Origin: Melioribacteraceae bacterium
Lineage (GTDB): Bacteria > Bacteroidota > Ignavibacteria > Ignavibacteriales > Melioribacteraceae
NCBI GenBank assembly: GCA_016927595.1
Contig: JAFGMI010000005.1
Span: 46,787 to 110,786 of the forward strand
DNA: 64,000 nt
Reading direction: 5' to 3'
Below, in pieces: positions 8,609 through 17,354 of the stretch. How positions within the stretch are numbered: position 1 is the stretch's first letter; every line of letters begins with the position of its first letter. The position numbers and the translations under genes were made by a program. Below the pieces are notes generated by a model that saw only the letters and a program-made list of their open reading frames with translations, had not been told where the DNA came from and searched no databases.

Positions 8609-10072
8609 ATGTTCGATAAAATCAAACAGCTTTCGAAAGAAACGCTTGTCTACGGCATCAGTAATATAGTCGGCAGATTTTTAAATTTTCTGCTGGTGCC
8701 GTTTTATTCGCACGTGTTTGCACCTTCGGAGTTCGGCGAGTTTTCGCTTGTCTACGCATATTTAACTTTTTTGAACCTCATTTATATTTACGGGATGGAC
8801 GCGGCATTTCTTAAGTATCACTCTCTGGCTGAAGCGGAACAAAAGAAAGATACATTCTCAACTGGTATTTTAACGGTTATTATTACTACAGCGATATTCT
8901 CGGTAATATTTTTTCTGCTTAGGGAACCTTTCAGAAACCTCGTAGAACTGAGTATTGATTACAGTAATATTATTACTTATGTCATCCTGATTCTTTTCCT
9001 CGATACAATAGCCCTTATTCCGTTTGCAAATCTCAGGTTGCAGAACAGACCCGTTAAATTCGCATTTATTAAAACGGGAAATATAATCGTAAACATAAGT
9101 TTCAATTTTATATTAATACTGGGATTTAATTTCGGGATAGAAGCTATTTTCATCAGTAATCTGTTTGCTTCTCTGTTTTCATTAATAGCGCTTTCTTCCG
9201 ACATATTTAAGAATCTGCAGTTTAAAATTACGAAATCCACGCTGCTCAGAATGCTTAAATTCGCACTGCCTTATCTGCCCGGTAGTCTCGCGGCTATGTT
9301 TGTGCAGGTAATAGACGTGCCGATTATTGAAATGCTGACCGACAAAGAAACTCTGGGCATTTACAGAATGAACTACAAACTTGGTCTTGTGATAATGCTC
9401 ATTGTTTCGATGTTCAATTACGCCTGGCAGCCTTTTTTCTTAAACAATGCAAAAGAAGAAAATGCAAAGGAAATTTTTGCTAAAGTGTTTACGATTTTTT
9501 TAATTGCATTAAGTGGGATATGGATTATACTGACCCTTTTCATCGATGATGTGGTAACTTCAACTTTATTCGGCGCGGGTCCTATCCTCGGGCAGAAATA
9601 TCACGAAGGTTTGTATATTATTCCCGTTATTCTTCTGGCTTATATTTTTTACGGAATGTATTCCAATTTCACGGCAGGGATTTATATAAAAGAAAAGACT
9701 AAATATTTTCCGTTGGTTACAATCACCGCAGCAGCGGCTAATGTGGGAATTAATTTATTACTTGTTCCCGGAATAGGAATTATGGGAGGCGCTGTTGCTA
9801 CACTGGTAAGTTATATAATAATGGCTGCCGGACTTTTCATTGTCTCGCAGAAGTTTTACCGGATACAATATGAATATTCAAAGGTAATTAAAATAATGCT
9901 AATGATAGCCGGGGTAGTTCTCATCTATTATTATCTGTCATATTATGAACTATTGACAATATATATTAAGATATTTATTCTTTTCGGTTTTGCCGTTTCA
10001 TTTTTGTTGCTTAAAATAATTTCTCTAAAAGAATTAAAAACATTGTTTGTAAAATTAAAAATAACCGGTTAA
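8609..10072 (+). CDS. Flippase, Wzx-like (MOP superfamily)
   Basis: A 487-residue integral membrane protein with about 12-14 hydrophobic segments across its whole length. The N-terminus (ETLVYGISNIVGRFLNFLLVPFY) and the start of the second bundle (LPYLPGSLAAMFVQVIDVPII) match polysaccharide biosynthesis proteins of the MATE/MOP superfamily. These export undecaprenyl-linked oligosaccharide units across the inner membrane. The position after the sugar-phosphate transferase and glycosyltransferases supports a role in exporting the glycan they make. No Wzy polymerase or ligase is seen in the window. Confidence 0.85.
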   Translation: MFDKIKQLSKETLVYGISNIVGRFLNFLLVPFYSHVFAPSEFGEFSLVYAYLTFLNLIYIYGMDAAFLKYHSLAEAEQKKDTFSTGILTVIITTAIFSVIFFLLREPFRNLVELSIDYSNIITYVILILFLDTIALIPFANLRLQNRPVKFAFIKTGNIIVNISFNFILILGFNFGIEAIFISNLFASLFSLIALSSDIFKNLQFKITKSTLLRMLKFALPYLPGSLAAMFVQVIDVPIIEMLTDKETLGIYRMNYKLGLVIMLIVSMFNYAWQPFFLNNAKEENAKEIFAKVFTIFLIALSGIWIILTLFIDDVVTSTLFGAGPILGQKYHEGLYIIPVILLAYIFYGMYSNFTAGIYIKEKTKYFPLVTITAAAANVGINLLLVPGIGIMGGAVATLVSYIIMAAGLFIVSQKFYRIQYEYSKVIKIMLMIAGVVLIYYYLSYYELLTIYIKIFILFGFAVSFLLLKIISLKELKTLFVKLKITG

Positions 10073-10079
10073 TTAAATT

Positions 10080-10538
10080 ATGACTGAAAATATAAACGTG
10101 CATATAAAGAAAGTATCGGATAATTTTAATGATTTACCTCTTCCAGGTTATGCTACCGATGGCAGCGCTGGTGTTGATCTGAGGGCAGCTCTTGAAGAAC
10201 AGATTGTGTTAAGGTGCGGCGATATTAAAATGATCCCAACCAATCTGATGGTAGAGATACCGGATGGCTTTGAGCTGCAGGTAAGACCGCGCAGCGGACT
10301 GGCGGCAAAGCACGGCATCGGTATTTTAAACTCCCCGGGCACCATTGATTCCGACTACCGCGGGGAAATAAAAGTAATACTTTTTAATTTTGGTGACGAA
10401 GAGTTCATCATAAAACGCGGAGACCGGATTGCACAAATGGTGTTGAATAAATATTATAAAATTAATTTTACTGAAAAAACCGATCTCAATTCCAGCAGCC
10501 GCGGTGAAGGGGGATTCGGTCATACAGGTAAGGAGTAG
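10080..10538 (+). CDS. dut: Deoxyuridine 5'-triphosphate nucleotidohydrolase
   Basis: A 152-residue trimeric-type dUTPase that hydrolyses dUTP to dUMP and pyrophosphate, keeping uracil out of DNA and supplying dUMP for thymidylate. All five family motifs are visible: GSAGVDLRA (I), RPRSGLA (II), GTIDSDYRGEI (III) with the catalytic Asp, RGDRIAQMV (IV), and the Gly/Arg-rich C-terminal lid SSRGEGGFGHTG (V). It begins 7 bases after the flippase and lies 17 bases before dnaE, so it is probably transcribed with the replication gene. Confidence 0.96.
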   Translation: MTENINVHIKKVSDNFNDLPLPGYATDGSAGVDLRAALEEQIVLRCGDIKMIPTNLMVEIPDGFELQVRPRSGLAAKHGIGILNSPGTIDSDYRGEIKVILFNFGDEEFIIKRGDRIAQMVLNKYYKINFTEKTDLNSSSRGEGGFGHTGKE

Positions 10539-10555
10539 GAAGGAGTTTTCCATAA

Positions 10556-13500
10556 ATGTGTGATTTTGTTCATCTGCATAATCATTCGCACTATAGCCTG
10601 CAGGATGCTGCATGCACTGTCGATTCGCTGGTTGCTGCCACTGTTGAAAATAAAATGGATGCTGTTGCGCTTACAGATCACGGGGTTATGTATGGTGCAA
10701 CCGAATTTTATAAAAAAGCTAAGAAAGCCGGTGTTAAACCGATTATAGGTGTCGAAGCTTATATCGTCAGAGAAGGTTCCAGGTTTGATAAAGGAAGTGA
10801 TGAAATTATCGGGCGCCGGAGAGCAAAGACATATAATCATATAGTTCTGCTGGCTAAGAATCTTACGGGTTATAAAAACCTGATTAAGCTCACATCAATA
10901 GGTCATAAAGAAGGATTTTATTATAAACCCAGAATTGACTACGAAGTGCTTGAGGAATATAAGGAGGGAATTATATGTACTTCAGCATGCCTGGCTGGTC
11001 CTGTTTCGATGCATCTGATCAACGGGAACTATGATCTGGCAAAAGCTGCGGCAGTAAAGTATAAGAATATTTTTGGTGATGATTTTTATCTTGAGGTTCA
11101 GGACCACGGTCTGCCTAACGACAAAGCAATACTCGAGGGAATGCCCAGACTTTCAAAAGAACTTGGGATAAAACTGATCGCCACCAACGATATACATTAT
11201 ATTAAAAATGATCATTCAATAGCGCATAACATTCTTCTTCTGCTGGGCGATAAAACCGGATCAGCTGATTATACCGATCTCCGCTATAAAACTGATCAGG
11301 TGTATTTTAAATCTGCCGATCAAATGAAAGCACTCTTTAAACATCAGCCTGATGCGATAGAAAATACACTGGAGATCAGTGATAAAATCCAACTCGATCT
11401 GAACTTCAGTGAATTCCATTATCCTGTATTCCCAATTCCTGATGATTCCAAAGCATCTTCTCTGGATGACTATTTTGTGCAACTCTCTGAAGAAGGATTG
11501 CAAAAACGTTTTTCAAAGATATCGCCGGAAATTCAGGACAGGTTTAATTATGAAATAGATATAATTAAAAGGATGGGATATTCGGGGTATTTCCTGATTG
11601 TGCAGGATTTTATTAACGCTGCTAAAAATCAGGGCATCCCAGTCGGTCCCGGACGAGGCAGCGCCGCCGGCTCTCTTGTTGCTTATTCATTGGGTATTAC
11701 AAATGTTAATCCTCTTGATTACGATTTGCTTTTCGAAAGATTTCTTAATCCGGCAAGAAAATCTATGCCCGATATTGATGTTGACTTTGCGGATGACCAA
11801 CGCAACGCAGTAATTGAATATACAAAGAATAAATACGGCGAAAATTCGGTTTCGCAAATAATCACCTTTAACAGGCTCTCTTCCAAAGCAGTGCTGAGAG
11901 ATGTTGCAAGAGTACTTAAGATTTCTATTCCTACAGTCAATAACATAACTAAATATATACCTTCGAAGTTCGGAAGAGTATTCACTCTCGATCAGGCTCT
12001 TCAGGAAGTTCCGGAACTGAAATGGGTGCGTGATTCGGATGATCCGCAGATTCAGGAGTTGATAAAATACGCAAGAATACTTGAAGGTATGAACAGGAAC
12101 TCATCGAAACACGCAGCAGGTGTTGTTATTACTCCCGGCGATGTTACGGATTTTGTGCCGCTCGCACGCAACTCAGACGGTGAACTTGTAACGCAGTATA
12201 ATATGAAAGAACTCGATAATGTCGGGCTTCTTAAAATGGATTTCCTCGGACTCAGAACCTTAACCATAATACGCGACACAATAGATCTCGTAAAAAAGAA
12301 CCGGTCTCAGGAACTGATGATCGATGATATTCCGCTCAATGATCAATCGACATATGAATTGTTTGCCAAAGGTCAGACAACCGGTGTCTTCCAGTTTGAA
12401 TCCTCGCCTATGAGGGAATATCTCAAAAAGCTTAATCCTCAGAGTATTACTGATCTTTCGGCTATGAATGCGCTTTACCGTCCTGGTCCGATGGAATTTA
12501 TCGATGAGTTTATAGACCGGAAACACGGACGCAAAAAAATTGAATACCCGCATCCTGTTCTTGAACCGATCCTGAAAGAAACATACGGCATAATCGTATA
12601 TCAGGAACAGGTAATTCAGATAGCAAATAAAGTTGCCGGCATGACTTTAGCGGAAGCCGATTTGCTCAGAAGGGCAATGGGAAAGAAAGACCTCCAGGCG
12701 ATGAAAGAACAGGAAATTAAATTCGTTGAAGGTGCAGTCAAACAAAATATTCCTCAGAAAGTTGCAGAGGACATTTTTATATTAATCGATAAGTTCGCAA
12801 ACTACGGTTTTAATAAAAGCCATGCTGTGGCTTACAGTATTGTGGCATATCAGACCGCTTATCTTAAAGCGCATTTCCTTCCGGAATTTTTAGCAGCTAA
12901 TCTCACAAACGAATATCAGAATACAGATAAGGTAACGATATTTCTCGAGGACTGCAGGAAGTTGAAGGTTGAAGTTGAGAAACCCAGAATAAATAAACCT
13001 TCGGTTTATTTTAATGTGGAGAAAAGCAAAATAATATTCGGTATGTGTGCTCTGAAAAACGTCGGGGTAAATGCAGTTGAAGAAATCAGATCCAGAAGAG
13101 AAGCGCTTGGAAGGGATTTTACCAGCCTGTATGATTTTTGTTCTAATGTAGATACCAGAATTGTAAATAAAAGAGCACTGGAGGCATTAGTACAGGCGGG
13201 AGCTTTCGATGGTCTCGGAGCCTCGCGTGCGCAGAATTTTGCAGCAATAGAAAATGCTCTCTCATTCGGAAACAAGGTACAGTCATCCACATTAAACGCG
13301 GTTGAAAGTCTTTTCGGTGGGATGGAAGAAGCCATTGGAATACAGGAACCCAGACTTCCTGAAGTGGAAAGATGGTCGGACCAGGAAAAGCTGAAAAGAG
13401 AACGTGAAGTACTGGGCTTTTATCTTTCTGATCATCCGTTGAGGAAATACGAACTTGAATACAGATCCTTTGCAACAGTTCATCTTGGCGAATCGGATAC

Positions 13501-14008
13501 ATTCAATAAAAGCGATGTTGTTGTCGCCACCGGCGTAATAACGGAAGTGAGAACAAAGATAGACAGGTCTAATAACACTATGGCATTCTTCAAACTCGAC
13601 GATTTCAGCGGCAGTTGTGAATGCCTGATGTTCTCAAAAGTCTATAAGGACTGCAGCGATTTTATCAGGCAGGAATCTACAGTTCTCGTCAAAGGCAGGC
13701 TCGAAAGCAGCGGCGATGCTATTAAACTTCATATTGATGAAGCTATACCGCTGGAAGAAGCCAGGCAGAGAATGACACAAAAAATTATATTGTTTGTTGA
13801 CGAAAAAAAACATGATAATGAGACTATTTTGAATCTCAAAGGAATATTGCAAAAGTACGAAGGCAGTATTCCCGTATTTTTATGCGTAAGAAACACCGGA
13901 CCTACAAGGGACTTCTATATCGATTACAAAGTCGACCTAAATGATGAATTACTCACCGAAATTACATACCTGCTGGGAGAGCAGAGCGTGCATTTATCGG
14001 CGATTTGA
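10556..14008 (+). CDS. dnaE: DNA polymerase III subunit alpha
   Basis: A 1150-residue replicative polymerase catalytic subunit of the DnaE1 type. Order: PHP domain at the N-terminus (VHLHNHSHYSLQDA), the polymerase palm with Asp406, Asp408 and Asp410 in PDIDVDFADD, GPGRGSAAGSL shortly before it, the thumb/fingers with NKSHAVAYS, a helix-hairpin-helix region, and an OB-fold (VVATGVITEVRTKIDR) near residue 985. A beta-clamp binding stretch is expected between HhH and OB regions but was not pinned down. Length is typical. The start has AGGAG about 13 bases upstream and fits the PHP motif position. Confidence 0.97.
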   Translation: MCDFVHLHNHSHYSLQDAACTVDSLVAATVENKMDAVALTDHGVMYGATEFYKKAKKAGVKPIIGVEAYIVREGSRFDKGSDEIIGRRRAKTYNHIVLLAKNLTGYKNLIKLTSIGHKEGFYYKPRIDYEVLEEYKEGIICTSACLAGPVSMHLINGNYDLAKAAAVKYKNIFGDDFYLEVQDHGLPNDKAILEGMPRLSKELGIKLIATNDIHYIKNDHSIAHNILLLLGDKTGSADYTDLRYKTDQVYFKSADQMKALFKHQPDAIENTLEISDKIQLDLNFSEFHYPVFPIPDDSKASSLDDYFVQLSEEGLQKRFSKISPEIQDRFNYEIDIIKRMGYSGYFLIVQDFINAAKNQGIPVGPGRGSAAGSLVAYSLGITNVNPLDYDLLFERFLNPARKSMPDIDVDFADDQRNAVIEYTKNKYGENSVSQIITFNRLSSKAVLRDVARVLKISIPTVNNITKYIPSKFGRVFTLDQALQEVPELKWVRDSDDPQIQELIKYARILEGMNRNSSKHAAGVVITPGDVTDFVPLARNSDGELVTQYNMKELDNVGLLKMDFLGLRTLTIIRDTIDLVKKNRSQELMIDDIPLNDQSTYELFAKGQTTGVFQFESSPMREYLKKLNPQSITDLSAMNALYRPGPMEFIDEFIDRKHGRKKIEYPHPVLEPILKETYGIIVYQEQVIQIANKVAGMTLAEADLLRRAMGKKDLQAMKEQEIKFVEGAVKQNIPQKVAEDIFILIDKFANYGFNKSHAVAYSIVAYQTAYLKAHFLPEFLAANLTNEYQNTDKVTIFLEDCRKLKVEVEKPRINKPSVYFNVEKSKIIFGMCALKNVGVNAVEEIRSRREALGRDFTSLYDFCSNVDTRIVNKRALEALVQAGAFDGLGASRAQNFAAIENALSFGNKVQSSTLNAVESLFGGMEEAIGIQEPRLPEVERWSDQEKLKREREVLGFYLSDHPLRKYELEYRSFATVHLGESDTFNKSDVVVATGVITEVRTKIDRSNNTMAFFKLDDFSGSCECLMFSKVYKDCSDFIRQESTVLVKGRLESSGDAIKLHIDEAIPLEEARQRMTQKIILFVDEKKHDNETILNLKGILQKYEGSIPVFLCVRNTGPTRDFYIDYKVDLNDELLTEITYLLGEQSVHLSAI

Positions 14009-14077
14009 TTATTTGATTTACCGAATCAGATTTATTAAGTTTGGCTTCACTATTTATCAATAAACATTTGGTTTGTA

Positions 14078-14902
14078 ATGGTACAGAAATGGGCTTTAAT
14101 TCTGGGTGCTTCCAGCGGTTTCGGTGGCGCCTGTGCGATAGATTTAGCTAAAGCTGGTTATAACATTCTGGGCATTCATCTGGACAGACAGGTGAATATG
14201 CCTAAAGTAAATACTATAATAAAAAAAATTCAAAACTCGGGTCGCAAGGCGGTATTCTATAATATAAATGCAGCCGATGCGATTAAGAGGAATGACATAC
14301 TTGACGAGATTAAAGAAAGATTTGCTACAAAAGAACATCCTCACGTAAACGTACTAATTCACTCTTTAGCATTCGGTACTCTTAAACCTTACATATCCAA
14401 GAATCCGAATGATTCCATTACTCAGGCTCAAATGCAAATGACGCTCGATGTAATGGCTCATTCTCTTGTTTACTGGACGCAGGGATTAATTCAGAGAGAT
14501 CTGCTGGCTGAGAAAGCAAGAATTTTCGGCTTGACAAGCGCCGGCTCGCAAACCGTTATACCGAATTACGGAGCTGTTTCTGCCGCCAAAGCCGCGCTTG
14601 AATCACATATCAGACAACTAGCAGTTGAACTGGGCAGTATGGGAGTTACCGCTAATGCAATTATGGCAGGGGTTACCGATACTCCGGCACTGAGAAAAAT
14701 TCCCGGTAATGAAGCTATGCTCGAATCAGCCAGATTAAAAAATCCCGGAGCGAGATTAACTACCGCAGAAGATGTTGCGAAAGCTATCGTTCTGCTTTGC
14801 CAGGAAGGTGCAGATTGGATTACAGGCAACGTAATTGGTGTTGACGGCGGTGAATATATAGTTAATTATACCGGCGAAAAGATCAGTAAACCTATTAAAT
14901 AA
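14078..14902 (+). CDS. Enoyl-[acyl-carrier-protein] reductase, FabL-like SDR
   Basis: A 274-residue short-chain dehydrogenase. The cofactor loop GASSGFGGACA is at the N-terminus. Tyr164 and Lys171 (in NYGAVSAAKAALE) show the Tyr-x6-Lys spacing of FabI/FabL enoyl reductases, not the Tyr-x3-Lys of ordinary ketoreductases. The following NAIMAGVTDTPAL and the late WITGNVIGVDGGEY are closest in pattern to FabL (enoyl-ACP reductase III). Likely reaction: NAD(P)H-dependent reduction of trans-2-enoyl-ACP in the last step of fatty-acid elongation. An insert near residues 95-145 is longer than in FabL. The acyl-CoA dehydrogenase gene follows 14 bases later. A different enoyl substrate is possible. Confidence 0.7.
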   Translation: MVQKWALILGASSGFGGACAIDLAKAGYNILGIHLDRQVNMPKVNTIIKKIQNSGRKAVFYNINAADAIKRNDILDEIKERFATKEHPHVNVLIHSLAFGTLKPYISKNPNDSITQAQMQMTLDVMAHSLVYWTQGLIQRDLLAEKARIFGLTSAGSQTVIPNYGAVSAAKAALESHIRQLAVELGSMGVTANAIMAGVTDTPALRKIPGNEAMLESARLKNPGARLTTAEDVAKAIVLLCQEGADWITGNVIGVDGGEYIVNYTGEKISKPIK

Positions 14903-14916
14903 AACTGGGATAAAAA

Positions 14917-16065
14917 ATGTTCGAATTCAAATTTACCGAAGAGCAGCAGATGCTTCGGGATATGGTAAAGGATTTTACCAATAATGAAATTAAACCTATA
15001 GCAAAAAAAATTGATGAGGATGAAGAAATTCCCCGCGATTTAATTTCAAAACTTGCTGAACTGGGAATTCTCGGCGTTTCATTTCCCGAAGAGTACGGCG
15101 GAGGCGGATTTGGGGAAGTTGGATACTGCATCACTCAGGAAGAAATTGCACGCGGATGTATGTCTACTGCAACATTAATAGGTGCGCATCAATCAATCGG
15201 TGCCAACTCTATTTATATAGGCGGAAATGAAGAACAAAAGAAAAAGTACCTCACACCACTGGCAACGGGCGAGAAAATTGCTGCCTATTGTTTAACAGAG
15301 GCACAAGCAGGATCGGATGCGTTTAACCTGAGAACAAAAGCTGAGTTCGACGAGAAAGCTAACGAATGGGTTATAAACGGTGAGAAACTCTGGATTACCA
15401 ACGGCAGTATTGCGGATTTAGTATCACTATATGCAAGAACTGATAAAGGGATTTCCGCTTTTATAATAGATACATCAACACCCGGTTTTCATGCCGGTCC
15501 GGCTGAGAAAAAAATGGGCATCAAAGGAAGTAAGACAAATCCTCTTACACTGGATAATGTTAGAGTGCCGGCTGAAAATCTTCTCGGCAGAGACGGAAGA
15601 GGTTTTCTGCTCGCGATGAAGGTTCTCGATGCCGGCAGGCTGGGGCTTGGTGCTGCATGCCTGGGCGCTTCAAAAGAACTACTTGAAATGTCCACCAGAT
15701 ACGCCAAACAACGGAAACAATTCGATCAGTTTATAAGTAATTTTCAGGCGGTTCAGTTTATGCTGGCTGAAATGGCGATCATGATTTACAATATGGAATC
15801 GATTGTATACCGTACGGCAGTTGATTATGATAACAAAAAACTAACCTCGAAACAATCGGCATTTGTAAAATACTATTGTTCCGAATCGTTGGACACTATA
15901 GCTGATTATGCTGTTCAGATTCACGGCGGTATGGGTTATTCAAAAGAACTGCCTATTGAACGATACTACAGAGATTCGCGTATCAATAAGATCTTTGAAG
16001 GCACGAATGAAATTCAGAAAAGTATTATCGCTCATGAGCTGCTGAAGAAAAACGGTGTAATGTAA
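14917..16065 (+). CDS. Acyl-CoA dehydrogenase
   Basis: A 382-residue flavoprotein of the short/medium-chain acyl-CoA dehydrogenase family. The N-terminal helical domain ([15 protein letters not shown]) is followed by the FAD/substrate segments [10 protein letters not shown] and WITNGS. The C-terminal domain carries QIHGGMGY and the IFEGTNEIQ block, in which Glu361 is the expected catalytic base. The family removes two hydrogens from acyl-CoA and passes electrons to electron-transfer flavoprotein. Chain-length or branched-chain preference cannot be fixed. It follows the enoyl reductase gene and precedes thioredoxin. Confidence 0.93.
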   Translation: MFEFKFTEEQQMLRDMVKDFTNNEIKPIAKKIDEDEEIPRDLISKLAELGILGVSFPEEYGGGGFGEVGYCITQEEIARGCMSTATLIGAHQSIGANSIYIGGNEEQKKKYLTPLATGEKIAAYCLTEAQAGSDAFNLRTKAEFDEKANEWVINGEKLWITNGSIADLVSLYARTDKGISAFIIDTSTPGFHAGPAEKKMGIKGSKTNPLTLDNVRVPAENLLGRDGRGFLLAMKVLDAGRLGLGAACLGASKELLEMSTRYAKQRKQFDQFISNFQAVQFMLAEMAIMIYNMESIVYRTAVDYDNKKLTSKQSAFVKYYCSESLDTIADYAVQIHGGMGYSKELPIERYYRDSRINKIFEGTNEIQKSIIAHELLKKNGVM

Positions 16066-16094
16066 TATTGAAGTTTATTAATAAGGAGAATAAA

Positions 16095-16415
16095 ATGAAA
16101 CCATTCACATTTACAGATGATAATTTTGATGCTGAAGCTTTAAAATCAAATGTGCCCGTTCTCGTTGATTTTTGGGCTGCCTGGTGCGGTCCCTGCAGAA
16201 TGATTGCTCCGATCATTGAGGAACTGGCAGATGAATTTGAAGGTAAGCTAAAAGTCGGCAAACTTGATGTTGACTCAAATCAGCAAACAGCAATTAAGTA
16301 CGGTGTGCGAAGTATTCCTACCGTGCTGCTGTTTAAGGACGGGCAGGTCGCCGAAACAATAATCGGTGCGGTTCCGAAACAGATGTTTCTTGATAGACTG
16401 AAAAAAGTAATTTGA
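16095..16415 (+). CDS. trxA: Thioredoxin
   Basis: A 106-residue single-domain thioredoxin with active site WCGPC (Cys31 and Cys34), the cis-proline in SIPTVLLF and the usual Asp25 buried below the active site. It is a cytosolic disulfide reductant. The ATG at 16095 is chosen because AAGGAG lies 9 bases upstream and the product then has the standard length; an upstream in-frame TTG at 16068 would add nine residues with no family match. A strong terminator follows. Confidence 0.96.
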   Translation: MKPFTFTDDNFDAEALKSNVPVLVDFWAAWCGPCRMIAPIIEELADEFEGKLKVGKLDVDSNQQTAIKYGVRSIPTVLLFKDGQVAETIIGAVPKQMFLDRLKKVI

Positions 16416-16431
16416 CCTGATTAAGTATATT

Positions 16432-16460
16432 AAAAGCCGGAGAACATCCGGCTTTTTTTT
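16432..16460 (+). terminator. Rho-independent terminator after trxA
   Basis: A six-base-pair GC-rich stem (AGCCGG / CCGGCT) with a seven-base loop is extended by A/T pairs and followed by eight T. It ends the dut-to-trxA run and opens the long noncoding region. Confidence 0.9.
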
Positions 16461-17110
16461 ATAATGAGACATAGATTACAAACAATACTTATCAACGGTA
16501 ATGTTTCTATCCAGCCTTAACGAACACAATTTTTAGTCAACTGCAGAATTATTCATTCCTGCAATCAATCTCTTTTTATTATCAAAGTTATCGTATATTA
16601 AATGTACGTTTTTTTTCAATACTGATTCGGATGTTATCGATGACGGAGTTAATCTTAAATTGTGTTCAAGAACCGCCGGAAGTTAGGGCGAGATTGAAAA
16701 AAAAACTCCTAACGGTAAGATGAATATCTTCGAATATACACACGGCATTTATAAATAGAATTTTATAAGCCGAGCCGGTTTTTGAAAAGTAAAATTCATT
16801 TTGCGGAAATATGGATCAGGATAATGGATTTAATAAAAAGCAGTTTTAATAACGGATAAAGGACTAAGGTACTATTACGAAGGGACTAATTATTATATGT
16901 TGATTTATTACTAAGTGGTAAAGTTTTGAAGTTAATTACTGTTCATACGAGATCTGATTAGTGTACCACCTTGACCTGATTTATAATGCAGAGGGAATTA
17001 CTACCAAAATCGTCCCTTGAAATAATTTTAGACGTATAGTATTTTGAAAATGAATTAAAAATTAAATTTTGAATAGCAGACAGAAATGTCTTTGTTCTTT
17101 GAAATGAGGC

Positions 17111-17139
17111 TTGACTAATAGGGCATATTATGTTATTTT
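17111..17139 (+). promoter_or_regulatory. Candidate sigma-70-like promoter for the TonB receptor operon
   Basis: TTGACT (five of six matches to the -35 consensus) at 17111-17116 is separated by 17 bases from TATTTT (four of six) at 17134-17139. If used, it would give an untranslated leader of roughly 200 bases before the receptor gene. AT-rich DNA produces such matches by chance, so support is modest. Confidence 0.3.
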
Positions 17140-17276
17140 TTCCATGCTTTACAACATATGTTAATAATTTAGAAGAATTTTATACTATTGCGACGTTCGA
17201 AAATCCAAAAAGTTTCAATTAACACACATTACCGATTCAACTATATAATACTTTAAATTAAATAAGGGGAGAGTTT

Positions 17277-17303
17277 ATGGTAATAAAACTACAATTTCTT
17301 TAA
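17277..17303 (+). CDS. Possible leader mini-ORF (8 aa)
   Basis: An ATG with the ribosome site AAGGGGAGAG 5-6 bases upstream opens a nine-codon frame encoding MVIKLQFL followed by TAA, 51 bases before the TonB receptor start. The Shine-Dalgarno match is as good as those of real genes here. It could be a translated leader regulating the receptor or a chance combination; there is no homology evidence. Confidence 0.25.
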   Translation: MVIKLQFL

Positions 17304-17354
17304 CCGCCACACACCATTCGACTTAAATCTAATTAACTAATTAAGGAGATAACT

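Larger units (their letters stand above)
16461..17354. other. Noncoding region of about 0.9 kb upstream of the TonB receptor
   Basis: This is the only gap above 300 bases in the window. It is strongly AT-rich and has no reading frame of useful length on either strand. Only short imperfect inverted repeats are visible (for example GTTAGG at 16682 with CCTAAC at 16708). The last 250 bases hold a candidate promoter and a nine-codon mini-ORF, listed separately. No cobalamin or other riboswitch motif was recognised. It looks like a long regulatory or decayed region. Confidence 0.6.

Noticed and set aside
16068..16415. Upstream TTG start for thioredoxin
   Set aside because: The nine extra residues are not conserved, and AAGGAG sits correctly before the ATG at 16095.
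16682..16713. Inverted repeat GTTAGG/CCTAAC as a regulatory site
   Set aside because: Six bases with a 20-base spacer in AT-rich DNA is expected by chance and no T tract follows.
16461..17354. Cobalamin or other riboswitch before the TonB receptor
   Set aside because: No recognisable B12-box or conserved aptamer core was seen; the region is AT-rich with only short inverted repeats.
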